Shown here piece by piece: positions 40,654-50,244 of a DNA stretch of 64,000 nucleotides (the stretch's first letter is position 1; each line of letters opens with the position of its first letter). Below the pieces are notes generated by a model that ran no database searches, had not been told where the DNA came from, and saw only the letters and a list, made by a program, of their open reading frames with translations. The position numbers and the translations under genes were made by a program. The stretch is taken from contig NZ_FOUI01000003.1 in NCBI RefSeq assembly GCF_900114825.1, positions 124,001 through 188,000 of the forward strand, read 5' to 3'. Source of the DNA: Halopseudomonas yangmingensis (lineage in GTDB: Bacteria > Pseudomonadota > Gammaproteobacteria > Pseudomonadales > Pseudomonadaceae).

Positions 40654-41011
40654 CGAAAGCTCCTGAGTGTTCAGATGGCGCGCTGTCGTCCGGTGCTCGG
40701 GCAGGCGCGCAGTGCGTTATTATGATGAGTACATCTGTTTTTTTGACAGGCGAAGCATAAACCACACATCAGCACCTTGCGTATGCGAATGCGTGTCGCT
40801 CGCCGTTTTTTTTTGGAGCGGTGTTGGCATAAATTTCCGGGATTTTGTGAACTTCGTCATGGATTCGAGTGAATCCTGATGCTGTAAAAAGCATTAGGGT
40901 ATACTTAAAATCAGCAAATTGGCGTCAATAAAAAGTCGTTCAGGGAATTTTTAGCAGGCAGGCTCCGGTGACGTTGCACCCTCCCCATTTATTGTCCGGA
41001 GAATATTCATC
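40654..41011. other. Gene-free divergent regulatory region
   Basis: No protein gene is supported here. The region is AT-richer than its surroundings, in line with promoters for the divergent symporter and DUF1631 genes. A possible plus-strand -10 TATACT lies at about 40911-40916. The most distinct site is the perfect inverted repeat at 40861-40876. A GTTTTTTTTT tract near 40810 is unexplained; it has no clear stem before it. Confidence 0.6.
40861..40876. repeat. Perfect 16-nt inverted repeat, operator-like
   Basis: GGATTC and GAATCC flank a 4-nt spacer GAGT. It lies about 40 nt before a possible -10 TATACT for the DUF1631 gene, a position fitting a transcription-factor site. No regulator is assigned. 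Confidence 0.5.
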
Positions 41012-43312
41012 ATGGCGCAGGATCCCAAAGTAGTTCCGATCAAGCCGATGATCGACAAGACGGCTGCGCCGGCTTCGGAGTCTGCGCAGCAAAGCAGCTT
41101 GCCTTACCCGATGCAGGCGGTTCGCAAGCGCGCGCTGGGGTTTTTCAAGGTCAGTCTGTCCCGGCTGTTCGACAATACCGACGACTCACTGTTCGAGCTG
41201 GCTGGTCGTGCTGCCACCAATGCCGAACAGAACCTGTATTTCGATACCCTGCGCAATATCCGTCTTGAGCGCGAGCGTATCATCAGCGACTGCTGCAACG
41301 GGCTTGCTCAACGATTGGAGAAGCTCAATCTGCCGGTAACGCCGGAGACCTTCGCTGGCTATCATCTCGATACTCTGTCGCTGGTGCAGCCGGATGAGCT
41401 GGAGCAGACGGTTGCGGTGGAGTCCATGGTGAAGCGTGTGGCCGAGCGCAACGACGAGCCTCTGGCGCAGCTGGCAACCCGCATCAACAGCATGGTCAAG
41501 CGTCAGGTCGAAGCCGGCGATAACCCCCTGGCTCCGGCAGTCCTGGCTGACATATTCATTGATGCGGTAACGCCGTTGGACATGGATATCCGCGTCCGCC
41601 TGATCATGTTCAAGCTCTTCGAGCGCTATGTGTTCAATCCGGTCGATGAGCTTTACCAGCAGGCCAATGAGCTGCTGGCCGAGGCAGGCGTGTTGCCCGA
41701 TCTGGGCGCTGCAGGGCGTCGCCGCTCCGTTGTGCGCCCTTCGCGGGGAGATTCAGGGGCTGTCGGCGGCGAAGGGCGGTTGACCGGGGCAAGTCGGGAA
41801 GAGGGCATTGCCGAGCACCAGGTGCTCGGCTTGTTCAGCAGTCTGCTTGGCAAGTGGCGCGAAGCCAGTGGCGATGCTGCCATGTCATTGCTGGATGCCT
41901 CGTCGGCTCGCTCGATTGCCAGTGACGAACTGCTTGATCTGCTGGCAGATATGCCCATGCAAACCCAGGGACAGTCCGGCCAGACAGTGGCAGCCCTGCG
42001 CGGTCAGATACAGCAGCATTTGCAACATCGCCAGCAGATGACGGGTCACCGTCACAGTCTTGAGCGTGGCGATGACGATGTGATCAGTCTGGTTTCCATG
42101 TTGTTTGATTTTATTCTGGATGATCCCCAGCTGCCGGTTGCACTGAAGGCACTGATTGCCCGCATGCAACTGCCGATATTGCGTGTGGCAATCAGTGACA
42201 AGGCGATGTTCAGTCACAGCGGTCACCCGGCCCGTCGATTGCTGAACGAGCTGGCGCGGGCGGCCATGGGCTGGAATGACCAGGATGATCCGGGGCGCGA
42301 CCAGTTGTACGCTGTGCTGGAGGGGCAGGTACAGCGCCTGCTTGAGGAGGCTCACCCAACAGCTGAACTTTTTGCCGGGTTGCATGCCGAGCTCAGTGAG
42401 CGTGTGCAGCAGGAACAGCGCCGCGCGGAGCGAATCGAGCAGCGTACCTGTGATACCGAGGAAGGCAGGGCGCGCCTGGAGGCTGCGCGCGCTGCGGTGG
42501 CTGCCGAAATGAACACCATGCTGCTGGGCAAGACCCTGCCGGTATTCGTGGTGGATCTGCTGCGCAATGGCTGGACCCAGGTGATGCAGGCAGCCTGGTT
42601 GCGTGAAGGCAGTGAGTCGGATGCCTGGCGATCGGTCTGTGAGGTTGCACGCAGGTTGCTCGACAGCATGACACCGCTGCGTACCGAGGCTGACAGGGAG
42701 CTGCGTGTGCGTTTGAATGCAGCGTTGCTGACTGCTCTGGCCAAGGGCTTTGAACGCATCGGAATGGATCTGGCCGAGCGAGAGCGGTTGCTTGACGGCA
42801 TGCAGGAACTGCAGCGGGTGTTGCTGGCCGCTGCGCCTTCGGACGTGCGTGTGTCTGATGTCGCTGCAGAAACGCTGGATGACATGGCTGCAGGCTCGGA
42901 GGTCGGGCCTGCAGAACCACCAGCAGTTTCGCAGGTGCTCCAGGAAGTTACTATCGAAGCACCCTTGCTGGAGGTGCCGGGTCAGGCTGCGCAAGCGCAA
43001 ACGGTCGAGGATCTTCCCAGTACAGCCGCCCAGCATTGGTTAACAGGGTTGCGGGCAGGCTCCTGGTTTGAATTGACCCTTGAGCAGGGTGAGCCGCCGA
43101 TTCGTTGCAAGCTGGTAGCCATTATCAGTTTCAGCGGCAAACACGTATTCGTTAACCGGACCGGCATCAAGGTGGCTGAATACCTGAGTGATGACCTGAC
43201 ACGCCTGTTTGACCGGGGGCTGATTCGCCAGCTGGACGATAACCTGCTGTTCGACAGGGCGTTGCAGTCGGTCATTGGCAATTTGCGCAGCCTGCATGAG
43301 CAGCGTCACTGA
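41012..43312 (+). CDS. DUF1631 protein of unknown function
   Basis: This 766-residue, mostly helical and acidic soluble protein carries the DUF1631 domain over almost its full length. Its C-terminal about 90 residues (LRAGSWFELTLEQGEPPIRC onward) fold as a small beta domain resembling PilZ-type or OB-type modules: KLVAIISFSGKHVFVNRTG. The N-terminus is low in complexity. The function is unknown; similar proteins are sometimes wrongly called thymidine phosphorylase. GGAG lies about 12 nt before ATG 41012. It precedes ampD by 83 nt in the same direction, an order I recall from P. aeruginosa (near nadC). Confidence 0.86.
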   Translation: MAQDPKVVPIKPMIDKTAAPASESAQQSSLPYPMQAVRKRALGFFKVSLSRLFDNTDDSLFELAGRAATNAEQNLYFDTLRNIRLERERIISDCCNGLAQRLEKLNLPVTPETFAGYHLDTLSLVQPDELEQTVAVESMVKRVAERNDEPLAQLATRINSMVKRQVEAGDNPLAPAVLADIFIDAVTPLDMDIRVRLIMFKLFERYVFNPVDELYQQANELLAEAGVLPDLGAAGRRRSVVRPSRGDSGAVGGEGRLTGASREEGIAEHQVLGLFSSLLGKWREASGDAAMSLLDASSARSIASDELLDLLADMPMQTQGQSGQTVAALRGQIQQHLQHRQQMTGHRHSLERGDDDVISLVSMLFDFILDDPQLPVALKALIARMQLPILRVAISDKAMFSHSGHPARRLLNELARAAMGWNDQDDPGRDQLYAVLEGQVQRLLEEAHPTAELFAGLHAELSERVQQEQRRAERIEQRTCDTEEGRARLEAARAAVAAEMNTMLLGKTLPVFVVDLLRNGWTQVMQAAWLREGSESDAWRSVCEVARRLLDSMTPLRTEADRELRVRLNAALLTALAKGFERIGMDLAERERLLDGMQELQRVLLAAAPSDVRVSDVAAETLDDMAAGSEVGPAEPPAVSQVLQEVTIEAPLLEVPGQAAQAQTVEDLPSTAAQHWLTGLRAGSWFELTLEQGEPPIRCKLVAIISFSGKHVFVNRTGIKVAEYLSDDLTRLFDRGLIRQLDDNLLFDRALQSVIGNLRSLHEQRH

Positions 43313-43395
43313 TTTAGTGTCGGATCGGGCCTTGACGCTGGGTGGTGTGGCATGGAGCCTAGGCCCTGTACCTGATCCCTTTGCCGAGGCAATGC

Positions 43396-43965
43396 ATGCA
43401 GCTCAATCCCCGCAGTGGGTGGCTTGACCAGGCCACTATCTGTCACTCGCCGCATTTTGATGCGCGACCATCGGATACCGAAATATCCCTGCTGGTAATC
43501 CACAATATCAGTCTGCCTCCCGGGCGTTTTGCCACGGGAGATGTGCAGCGCTTTTTTGCCGGCAAGCTGGATCCGTCGGCTGATCCTTATTTCGCCGGCA
43601 TTGCCGGCATGCGGGTTTCATCGCATTTTTTCATCGAGCGTGATGGCGCGCCCAGTCAATTTGTTTCCTGTAATGATCGTGCATGGCACGCTGGTCGTTC
43701 CCGCTATGCAGGGCGTGAGGCTTGTAACGACTTTTCCATTGGTATCGAGCTTGAAGGGACAGATGAGCTTCCCTACAGTGATCAGCAATACCGGACGCTG
43801 GTTGAACTGACCATGGCCCTGCAAAAGGTCTATCCGGCCCTGCACACCTGGCGTATCACCGGCCATGAGCATATTGCGCCGGGGCGCAAGACAGATCCGG
43901 GGCCTGCGTTTGACTGGCAAAGGTATTTTGCGGCGCTGGCGGCTGAATGCGGCCGGTTCGACTGA
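43396..43965 (+). CDS. ampD: 1,6-anhydro-N-acetylmuramyl-L-alanine amidase AmpD
   Basis: AmpD is the cytosolic zinc amidase that removes peptides from anhydro-muropeptides during peptidoglycan recycling. Its loss raises AmpC beta-lactamase through AmpR. The 189-residue protein matches the usual length. Zinc ligands are H36 (LVIHNISLP), H157 (TGHEHIAPGR) and D167 (TDPGPAFDW), with K165 nearby. ATG 43396 is supported by GAGG 8 nt upstream; TTG 43381 is possible but adds five unneeded residues. It sits 18 nt upstream of ampE in one operon. AmpG, the matching importer, is also in this window. Confidence 0.97.
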   Translation: MQLNPRSGWLDQATICHSPHFDARPSDTEISLLVIHNISLPPGRFATGDVQRFFAGKLDPSADPYFAGIAGMRVSSHFFIERDGAPSQFVSCNDRAWHAGRSRYAGREACNDFSIGIELEGTDELPYSDQQYRTLVELTMALQKVYPALHTWRITGHEHIAPGRKTDPGPAFDWQRYFAALAAECGRFD

Positions 43966-43983
43966 TCGGGACAAGGGGTTTTC

Positions 43984-44793
43984 ATGCAATTTCTGGTTGT
44001 GCTGCTGGCAGCTGCGCTGCTGATCTGGACACCCTTGCGCCATGGTGTGCCCCTGCAGCCGCTACAGCGCTGGTGTGACGCGGTGCTGCAGCGCACAGCA
44101 GCGGCCCCTGGATGGCGTCAGGTGCTGCTGCTGTTGTTACCCTTGGTGCCGCTGTGGTGGCTGTTGAACTGGGCTGACCAGCGTTTCTGGGCATTTCCGG
44201 TGTTGTTGATGCACCTGTTGTTGCTGTTGCTGGCACTGACGCCACGCGACCCGTTGCGCAGCCTGATCGAGGGGTTTGCCCATGCCTGGTGGCGTGGCGA
44301 TCATCAGGCGGCCGCCTTGCTGGCTGAGCGTGATATCGGAGTGGTTGCCGATGATCCCGTAATGTTGCTGGACCGTGTGCGAGACCGCGTGCTGCTGGAA
44401 TCGCTGCAAGGTTATCTGCTGCCGTTGTTCTGGTACCTGCTGCTGGGACCTTTGGCTGCACTGGCAGCAGCACTCTGTACCCGTCTGACAGCTTATCCGC
44501 AGGCGTCAGGTGCACGTCTGGCTGGCATGCTGGTACATGCGCTGGCCTGGCTGCCGGCGCGTTTGCTGGTGTTGAGTCTGGCGTTGACCGGCAACTTCGA
44601 TGCTGTGCTGGCGGTGCTGCGCCGCTATATGCTGGACTGGGATATCGACAGTGCCGAACTGCTGGCGCAAGCTGCTGCAGCGGCTGAACAGGGTGCGGAG
44701 CCGGTGGCGGGGCCACTGGCCGGCCGTCGGCTGCTGCTCAAGGCATTACTGGTATGGGCGGTGGTGTTGGCATTCATTGCCGTGTTGGGTTGA
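43984..44793 (+). CDS. ampE: Regulatory signalling modulator AmpE
   Basis: AmpE is a 269-residue inner-membrane protein encoded with ampD, thought to modulate beta-lactamase induction but without a proved reaction. It has about four to five hydrophobic segments, one at the N-terminus (FLVVLLAAALLIWTPL), others around 45-80, 140-160 and the very C-terminus. A cytosolic loop contains the charged HAWWRGDHQAAALLAERD. The start follows ampD by 18 nt with GGGG upstream. No extra domain is visible. Confidence 0.93.
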   Translation: MQFLVVLLAAALLIWTPLRHGVPLQPLQRWCDAVLQRTAAAPGWRQVLLLLLPLVPLWWLLNWADQRFWAFPVLLMHLLLLLLALTPRDPLRSLIEGFAHAWWRGDHQAAALLAERDIGVVADDPVMLLDRVRDRVLLESLQGYLLPLFWYLLLGPLAALAAALCTRLTAYPQASGARLAGMLVHALAWLPARLLVLSLALTGNFDAVLAVLRRYMLDWDIDSAELLAQAAAAAEQGAEPVAGPLAGRRLLLKALLVWAVVLAFIAVLG

Positions 44794-44855
44794 ACTCATT
44801 GGTGGTAATGTATTTCCGTAATGCACACATAAGCGGCTGGCCGGTTTACAATCGG

Positions 44856-44882
44856 TCAAGTCCTTGTTCGGTGCGCCGATAA
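44856..44882 (+). promoter_or_regulatory. Sigma-28 (FliA) type promoter
   Basis: TCAAGTCC (44856-44863), 11 nt, then GCCGATAA (44875-44882) matches the flagellar sigma-28 layout almost exactly. The predicted start is about 44890, around 118 nt before the chemoreceptor GTG. This links the chemoreceptor to flagellar gene expression. Confidence 0.8.
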
Positions 44883-45007
44883 TGACTGATGACGGCTTTG
44901 GAGGCCGAACTACGCCAGGGTGGCATCACTATAAAAATACAGCGTCGTCCGGCAGCGTTGCCTTGTCCGGCCGGGATGTGCGCCTTGCAGCTCTCAGGGG
45001 TAACCAC

Positions 45008-47026
45008 GTGAAGACAATTCTGGCACCGGCTATTGCGCTGATGAACCGACTGTCCTATGGCATGAAGTTCAGTTTGATCAGTGTGTTGTTCTTCGTCCCT
45101 CTGGGGATTATCAGCGCCATGCTGGTGCAGCAATCATGGGAGCGTGTACAGGTTACCCAGCGCGCCCTGGACGGTATGGAGCTGGTGCGTCAGGGCATGG
45201 AGCTGGTGCGTGATGCCGAGACGCTGCGCGATCTTGATGCAGTGCTTTTCATTCTCGGTCAGGGTGAGTACGCCGAGACCATCGAGCGCCAGAGCCAGCA
45301 ATTGCGCGAGCATGTTGTCGCGTCCCTGCAAGCCCTGCCGCTGGATGTAGGCGATGCTGGCCAGGCTGACTTGCTGGCCTTGCGTGATACCTTGCTGGAA
45401 ACACAGCAGAGAATCGGCAAAGAGTCTTCCCGCAACCGTGCGCCGATGTCTGTCCAGGCCTACAACGAGATGACTTCCCTCTACACCTTCGGTGCTGCCT
45501 TCGCCGGATTACCGCAAGACTTCGACCGCAATGTACGCCAGCTTTCCGATCTGCTGATCAATGTCACGCCACGGGTTACTTCTACGCTCGGCCATGGCCG
45601 AGCGGTAGGCGCCTACTCGACAGGTGTGGGTTACCTGAATTCCGATGCCAGTCGTGAGATGGATGATCTCATTGAAGCTCTGCAGGCGCTGTCTACCGAT
45701 TATGCCCAGGTACTGAATGCAACCTTTTCTGATCAGCGGCTCTCATCCTTGCAGGGTGTGGCTAATGCCAGCCTTGAAACACTGGCTACAGCAGCGATGA
45801 TGTTTGAGGACGAAGTGGTCATGGCTGACACCTTGGAAGGTACCTGGGATCAGTTCTTCCAGCGAGTCACCGGGCAGATCGACCAGACCTATGTGATGAA
45901 TCGTGACATCCTCAGTGTGCTTGATGGTTTGCTGCAGCAGCGCCTGGCCCAAAACACGCGCGCCATGACGCTACTGATCCTCGCCTTGTCACTGGTAACC
46001 TTGTTGATTATCTATCTGTATGCCGGTTTCTACATGGCTACACGGCGAACCCTCAGCCGACTCTCTGTGCTGATGGAGCAAGTGGCTGCCGGGGATATGC
46101 GCGTCAATATTGAGGTTGACAGCCGTGACGAGTTGGGCGATCTGGCGAGCCATTTCAACAACACTGTGGCGCGTATCCGCAACCTGATTGCCCAGGCCAG
46201 CCAGACGGTCATTGAGGTGGGTGAGCAGGCGCAGCAAGTGCAGAGCATTTCCACCAGCAGTAGCGAGGCTGTTTCCGCCCAGCTCAGCCGGATCGAGCAG
46301 GTTGCGGCTGCCATGAACGAGATGTCGGCAACCTCCCAGGAGGTCGCACGCAGTGCCGCAATGGCGGTGTCCAGTGCCGGTGAAGTGAATGACCAGACAC
46401 TGGATGGCCAACGGTTGGTCGAGTCTTCGGTGAGTGGCATCAACCGGCTGGCCAGCGAGATCGAGAACTCGGTGCAGGTGATCAACCAGTTGAAGGCTGA
46501 CAGTGCCTCGATCAGCCAGGTACTGGATGTGATCAAGGGGGTGGCGGAGCAGACCAACCTGCTGGCGCTCAATGCAGCTATCGAGGCGGCGCGAGCCGGT
46601 GAGCAGGGTCGAGGCTTTGCCGTGGTGGCTGATGAGGTTCGCACGCTTGCCCAGCGCACCCACAAGTCAACCGAGGAGATCGAGCAGATGATCGGCCGCC
46701 TGCAGTCCGGCGTCGGTGCTGCCGTAAAGGCGATGGGTGCCAGCCATGATCTGACCGGCGCTTCGGTGGATCAGTCACACCGCGTTCAGGAGGCGCTGCA
46801 GCGCATTCTGGCAGCAGTCGGGCAGATCGTTGACCAGAGTCAGCAAATTGCTACCGCGGCCGAAGAGCAAACCGCAGTGAGCAATGATATTGACCAGAAT
46901 ATTGTCGAGATCAACCAGGCTGGCGAGCAGACTGCCGAGGGTGCCCTGCGTGCCGAGCAGTCCAGTCAGCAGATGAGTGAGCGTGTTCGCCAGCTGCAGG
47001 AAATCATCAGCGCCTTCAAGGTGTGA
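45008..47026 (+). CDS. Methyl-accepting chemotaxis protein (transducer)
   Basis: This 672-residue chemoreceptor has a transmembrane helix near residue 20-45 ([20 protein letters not shown]), a large periplasmic helical sensor region, and a second helix around 320-345. A HAMP domain is next (about 345-400), then the cytoplasmic signalling domain. The signalling tip [20 protein letters not shown] with [20 protein letters not shown] is intact. The GTG start at 45008 has AGGGG about 8 nt upstream; longer starts (44864, 44882) would place non-conserved residues before the helix. A sigma-28 promoter lies upstream. Its stop directly abuts the pduO-type stop on the other strand. Confidence 0.92.
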   Translation: MKTILAPAIALMNRLSYGMKFSLISVLFFVPLGIISAMLVQQSWERVQVTQRALDGMELVRQGMELVRDAETLRDLDAVLFILGQGEYAETIERQSQQLREHVVASLQALPLDVGDAGQADLLALRDTLLETQQRIGKESSRNRAPMSVQAYNEMTSLYTFGAAFAGLPQDFDRNVRQLSDLLINVTPRVTSTLGHGRAVGAYSTGVGYLNSDASREMDDLIEALQALSTDYAQVLNATFSDQRLSSLQGVANASLETLATAAMMFEDEVVMADTLEGTWDQFFQRVTGQIDQTYVMNRDILSVLDGLLQQRLAQNTRAMTLLILALSLVTLLIIYLYAGFYMATRRTLSRLSVLMEQVAAGDMRVNIEVDSRDELGDLASHFNNTVARIRNLIAQASQTVIEVGEQAQQVQSISTSSSEAVSAQLSRIEQVAAAMNEMSATSQEVARSAAMAVSSAGEVNDQTLDGQRLVESSVSGINRLASEIENSVQVINQLKADSASISQVLDVIKGVAEQTNLLALNAAIEAARAGEQGRGFAVVADEVRTLAQRTHKSTEEIEQMIGRLQSGVGAAVKAMGASHDLTGASVDQSHRVQEALQRILAAVGQIVDQSQQIATAAEEQTAVSNDIDQNIVEINQAGEQTAEGALRAEQSSQQMSERVRQLQEIISAFKV

Positions 47027-47605
47027 TCAGCTTTTGGGCTCTGTATTGCGACGCGGAGCCCAGAGTACTTCCGGGGTGCCCAGACGCTTGCCGATCAGGC
47101 GGGCTGCTACAAACAGCAGGTCCGAGAGGCGGTTGAGGTAGATACAGGCTGCCGGATTGATCTGTTGCGTTGCATCTGCAGCCACTGCCAGTAGCCGGCG
47201 TTCGGCGCGGCGGCACAGGCTGCGGGCCAGGTGGGCCTGGGCGATGATGCGCGAGCCGCCGGGTAGAATGAAGTCGCGCAGTGGCTCCAGTTCACCGTTC
47301 CAGTCGTCAATCAGGTTTTCCAGATCGTTGCTGTCCTGCTCGCCCAGTGTGACGTACCCGGGGATGGCCAGCTCGCCACCCAGATCAAACAACCGGTGCT
47401 GGACAGGTTGAAGCGCTTCGGCCAGCTCGGAGAGTCCCTGTTCGTTCATCTCGGCCAGCAGCATGCCAAGCTGGCTGTTCAGTTCATCAACATCGCCCAT
47501 GGCCTCGATGCGCGGATGCTGCTTGGCGATCCGGCTGCCATCTGCCAGCCCGGTCTCGCCGCGGTCACCGGTGCGGGTGTATACCTTGCTTACTCTGAAC
47601 CCCAT
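47027..47605 (-). CDS. pduO: PduO-type cob(I)alamin adenosyltransferase
   Basis: This enzyme transfers adenosyl from ATP to cob(I)alamin to form coenzyme B12. The 192-residue protein has the N-terminal ATP motif VYTRTGDRGETGLADGSR. The family hallmark GDVDELNSQLG follows, then a helical LPGGSRIIAQAHLARSLCRR region. GGAG lies 6 nt before ATG 47605. No other cobalamin gene is in the window. Its stop and the chemoreceptor stop share the palindrome TGATCA with no spacer. Confidence 0.95.
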   Translation of the reverse strand: MGFRVSKVYTRTGDRGETGLADGSRIAKQHPRIEAMGDVDELNSQLGMLLAEMNEQGLSELAEALQPVQHRLFDLGGELAIPGYVTLGEQDSNDLENLIDDWNGELEPLRDFILPGGSRIIAQAHLARSLCRRAERRLLAVAADATQQINPAACIYLNRLSDLLFVAARLIGKRLGTPEVLWAPRRNTEPKS

Positions 47606-47672
47606 GATGCTCTCCAGTTCTTGCGTTGGCGTGCAAGACTAGCCGGAAAATCCTCGTGGTGACAGCCTGTTC

Positions 47673-48584
47673 TTATCCTGTCGGGATGCCGGCCTGTTGC
47701 AGGTGTGTACGGAGCCGGGAATGCAGGTCGGCCAGCAAGGGCGTGCGCAATCCGTGCTGGCGGGCCTGGCGCAGCGCATGGCCAAGAATGTAGTCGATCT
47801 CGGTTTGTCGACCGGCATGCACATCCTGGCGCATGGATGAGCTGTTGGCGGCGGTTTTGACTATCACGCTGTGAACCAGCTCGCCGAGTGCGGCGGGCGT
47901 CAGCGACAGACCCTGATGCTGCAACAGGCTCTGCAGTTCAAGGATCACAGCGTCTAGTTCGGCGCCGGCGTGCAGGGGAACCTCGCCGTTATGGCAGTCA
48001 AACAGCACTGTGTAAGGGTTGATAGCACAATTGACAGCGAGCTTCAGCCACAGACGCTGCTCTATGTCATCCACCCATAGCCAGTCGATGCTGCCGTCGA
48101 ACTGCCTCAGCCAGCCAGCAGGCGGGCCTTGCTGCGGGTCACCGATCAGTGTCTGGCCAGCTCCTGCCCAGACCACCCGGTGTCTGCCGTTTCGCCAGGC
48201 ACCATCGGTTACGCTGGCCCAGAGAACACGGTGCGGCGCCAGCAGACGGCTGATTGCCTGCTGGCTGCCCAGACCATTCTGCATGAGGAGTATTTCGCAA
48301 TCGGGAGCAAGACGGGGACGCAAACTCTGGACTGCCGCCAGACTGTCGGTGGCCTTGGTGCAGACCAGCAGATAATCAATCGGTTGGTGCCCGGACAGGT
48401 GCTCTGTAATTACCTGGAAGGATTGCGTTTGGCCGTTCTGCTGAAGTTCCAGCCGGTTGCCTGCTGCCTGCCACAGGCGCTGTTGTCGGGCGTCACGCAC
48501 AAGCAGGGTCACAGACTGGCCTTTGCGAGCCAGCCGTGCCGCCCACAGCAAGCCGAGGCTGCCAGCCCCGAGAATGTAGATCAT
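47673..48584 (-). CDS. panE: 2-dehydropantoate 2-reductase (ketopantoate reductase)
   Basis: PanE reduces 2-dehydropantoate to pantoate with NADPH in pantothenate and CoA synthesis. The 303-residue protein has the NADP Rossmann motif ILGAGSLGLLWAARLARKG at the N-terminus, and a C-terminal helical domain with KLAVNCAINPYTVLFDC and SSMRQDVHAGRQTEIDYI. The Lys and Glu of the family fall in these blocks. The ATG overlaps the stop of the upstream response-regulator gene (ATGA), so the two are translationally coupled. Confidence 0.94.
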   Translation of the reverse strand: MIYILGAGSLGLLWAARLARKGQSVTLLVRDARQQRLWQAAGNRLELQQNGQTQSFQVITEHLSGHQPIDYLLVCTKATDSLAAVQSLRPRLAPDCEILLMQNGLGSQQAISRLLAPHRVLWASVTDGAWRNGRHRVVWAGAGQTLIGDPQQGPPAGWLRQFDGSIDWLWVDDIEQRLWLKLAVNCAINPYTVLFDCHNGEVPLHAGAELDAVILELQSLLQHQGLSLTPAALGELVHSVIVKTAANSSSMRQDVHAGRQTEIDYILGHALRQARQHGLRTPLLADLHSRLRTHLQQAGIPTG

Positions 48585-49558
48585 GCCTGCAAGGCAGGTG
48601 CCGGCGGCCAGCGCAGTTCGCTAATCAGCCCGGTGCTATAGGCCTCTTTCAGCTGGTCTTCGAGGGATGCCAGCAAGCGGGAGGTATCCGCTATTTCGCT
48701 GTTGCCGGGCAGGTTGCACAGCGCCAAGCCGGTTCGCAGGGTCAGATAGCCCTCGCTGGTCTTGAAGGCTTTCAGGTTGATGCCGTCATGCAATCGGCGA
48801 AAACTGCCGGGCTTGAGCTCTTCGGTATTGTCTGCGATTGCCAGCAGGGCAAAGGTGTCGTTGTTGATGCGGGTGATTACGTCGCAGGGGCGCAGCAGTT
48901 GCTGTATGCGTCGGGTGACACCCTTGAGCAATTCTTCAATAACACCCTGGCTGTGCCGTTCATCCAGTTCAGGAAGGTTCTGCAGGCCAATCAACAGCAG
49001 GCTGCAGGCGCCGCCGCGCGAATCCACGCTGCGAAGCGCGCTATCCAGACGTTGCAGAAGGTAGCGACGATTACCAAGCCCGGTTACCGGATCGATCAGG
49101 TTGTTGTCTTCTAACAGTGCCAGGCTTTCAGTCAGGTGCCGGTTGTCATCCAGCAGACGGTTGATCAGCAGCGAGGTGCGGTCGGCAGCATAGATGCGCG
49201 GTAGCAGTTGCTCGCTCATGGCTGACTTGCTGATGAAGTCGTCGACGCCGCGATCAAAGGCTTCCCGCAAGGCGTTGTTGCCTTCGCGGGCGGTAAGCAG
49301 GATGACATAGGTGTAGTGGCTGCTTTGCTCGTCGTTCTGGCGGATGCGCTGGGTCAGTTGCAGACCATCCATTTCAGGCATCAGCCAGTCGGCAATCATG
49401 ATGCCGGCCGGTTGCTGGGCATGCATTTCAAGCGCTGCCATGGCCGAGGCGGCAAAGCGTATGTTGCGGTAGCCTGCCTGGGTCAGGGTGTGCCCGATGA
49501 CTGCGCTGCTGAATTTAGTGTCGTCAACAACCAGAATACTGAGTTGTGGGTTGAGCAT
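48581..49558 (-). CDS. Response regulator with receiver domain and degenerate GGDEF domain
   Basis: This 325-residue protein has a receiver domain (about 1-125; D12/D13 in LVVDDTKFS, phospho-acceptor D57 in IADWLMPEMDG). The C-terminal GGDEF-fold domain opens with LIDPVTGLGNRRYLLQRLD. Where an active enzyme has GGDEF, this one reads NNDTF (in VITRINNDTFALL), so no cyclase activity is expected. It could bind partners or GTP instead. ATG 49558 is preceded by GGAG. It is co-transcribed with panE, and divergent from yajQ, another cyclic di-GMP related protein. A cognate kinase is not in the window. Confidence 0.87.
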   Translation of the reverse strand: MLNPQLSILVVDDTKFSSAVIGHTLTQAGYRNIRFAASAMAALEMHAQQPAGIMIADWLMPEMDGLQLTQRIRQNDEQSSHYTYVILLTAREGNNALREAFDRGVDDFISKSAMSEQLLPRIYAADRTSLLINRLLDDNRHLTESLALLEDNNLIDPVTGLGNRRYLLQRLDSALRSVDSRGGACSLLLIGLQNLPELDERHSQGVIEELLKGVTRRIQQLLRPCDVITRINNDTFALLAIADNTEELKPGSFRRLHDGINLKAFKTSEGYLTLRTGLALCNLPGNSEIADTSRLLASLEDQLKEAYSTGLISELRWPPAPALQA

Positions 49559-49679
49559 TGCAAGGCTCCGGCTTGCCAGGGGGCCCGTTTTTCGCTTTAC
49601 GGGCAATATCGTTATAATGCCAAGCTTAAACGCTTATTGGTCGATTGGGACCAGACAAATCGTTTTTTGAGGTAATTCC

Positions 49680-50165
49680 ATGCCATCTTTCGATGTGGTA
49701 TCCGAACTTGACCGTCACGAAGTAACCAATGCGGTCGACAATGCGATCAAGGAGCTCGACCGTCGCTACGATCTTCGCGGCAAGGGCAGCTTCGAGTTCA
49801 AGGACAAGGAGTTGACCGTGCAGATGACGGCAGAGGTCGAATTCCAGCTTGAGCAAATGCTTGAGATCCTGCGTAACAATCTGATCAAACGCAAGATAGA
49901 CATTCAATGTCTGGAGATCAAACCGCATTTTGCTTCCGGCAAGGTGGTCAAGCAGGATGTGCTGATGCGTGAGGGGATCGACAAGGAGCTGGCAAAGAAG
50001 GTCGTGGCCTTGATCAAAGAGTCGAAAATCAAGGTGCAGGCGGCAATCCAGGGGGACCAGGTACGGGTCACCGGGAAAAAACGTGACGAGCTGCAGGAGG
50101 TTATTGCCCTGCTTCGTGGTGCAGAACTGGGCATGCCGCTGCAGTTCGATAATTTTCGCGAATGA
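49680..50165 (+). CDS. yajQ: YajQ-family cyclic di-GMP-binding protein
   Basis: This 161-residue cytosolic protein has the YajQ layout, opening [20 protein letters not shown] with [18 protein letters not shown] after it. Members bind nucleotides; in Xanthomonas and Pseudomonas related proteins bind cyclic di-GMP and regulate virulence genes with a LysR partner. Two ferredoxin-like halves are expected. TGAGG lies 9 nt before the ATG. A possible -10 TATAAT (49613-49618) is in the 121-nt gap, with no strong -35. It is separated from mscS by 79 nt, with a short hairpin-like GGGCGGACTTGTCCGCCC and T-run at about 50192-50217. Confidence 0.95.
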   Translation: MPSFDVVSELDRHEVTNAVDNAIKELDRRYDLRGKGSFEFKDKELTVQMTAEVEFQLEQMLEILRNNLIKRKIDIQCLEIKPHFASGKVVKQDVLMREGIDKELAKKVVALIKESKIKVQAAIQGDQVRVTGKKRDELQEVIALLRGAELGMPLQFDNFRE

Positions 50166-50244
50166 ACTCGCAAAATGCCCGTGTTGAAAGGGGCGGACTT
50201 GTCCGCCCTTTTCTTTTTCAGGGCGATAATCCGGAGGAAAGACG

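Noticed and set aside
50192-50217. A strong terminator after yajQ
   Set aside because: GGGCGGACTTGTCCGCCC with a short T-rich end is present and may well terminate. It is mentioned with yajQ, but a separate entry was not made because T-run and spacing to the mscS ribosome site were not distinct enough.
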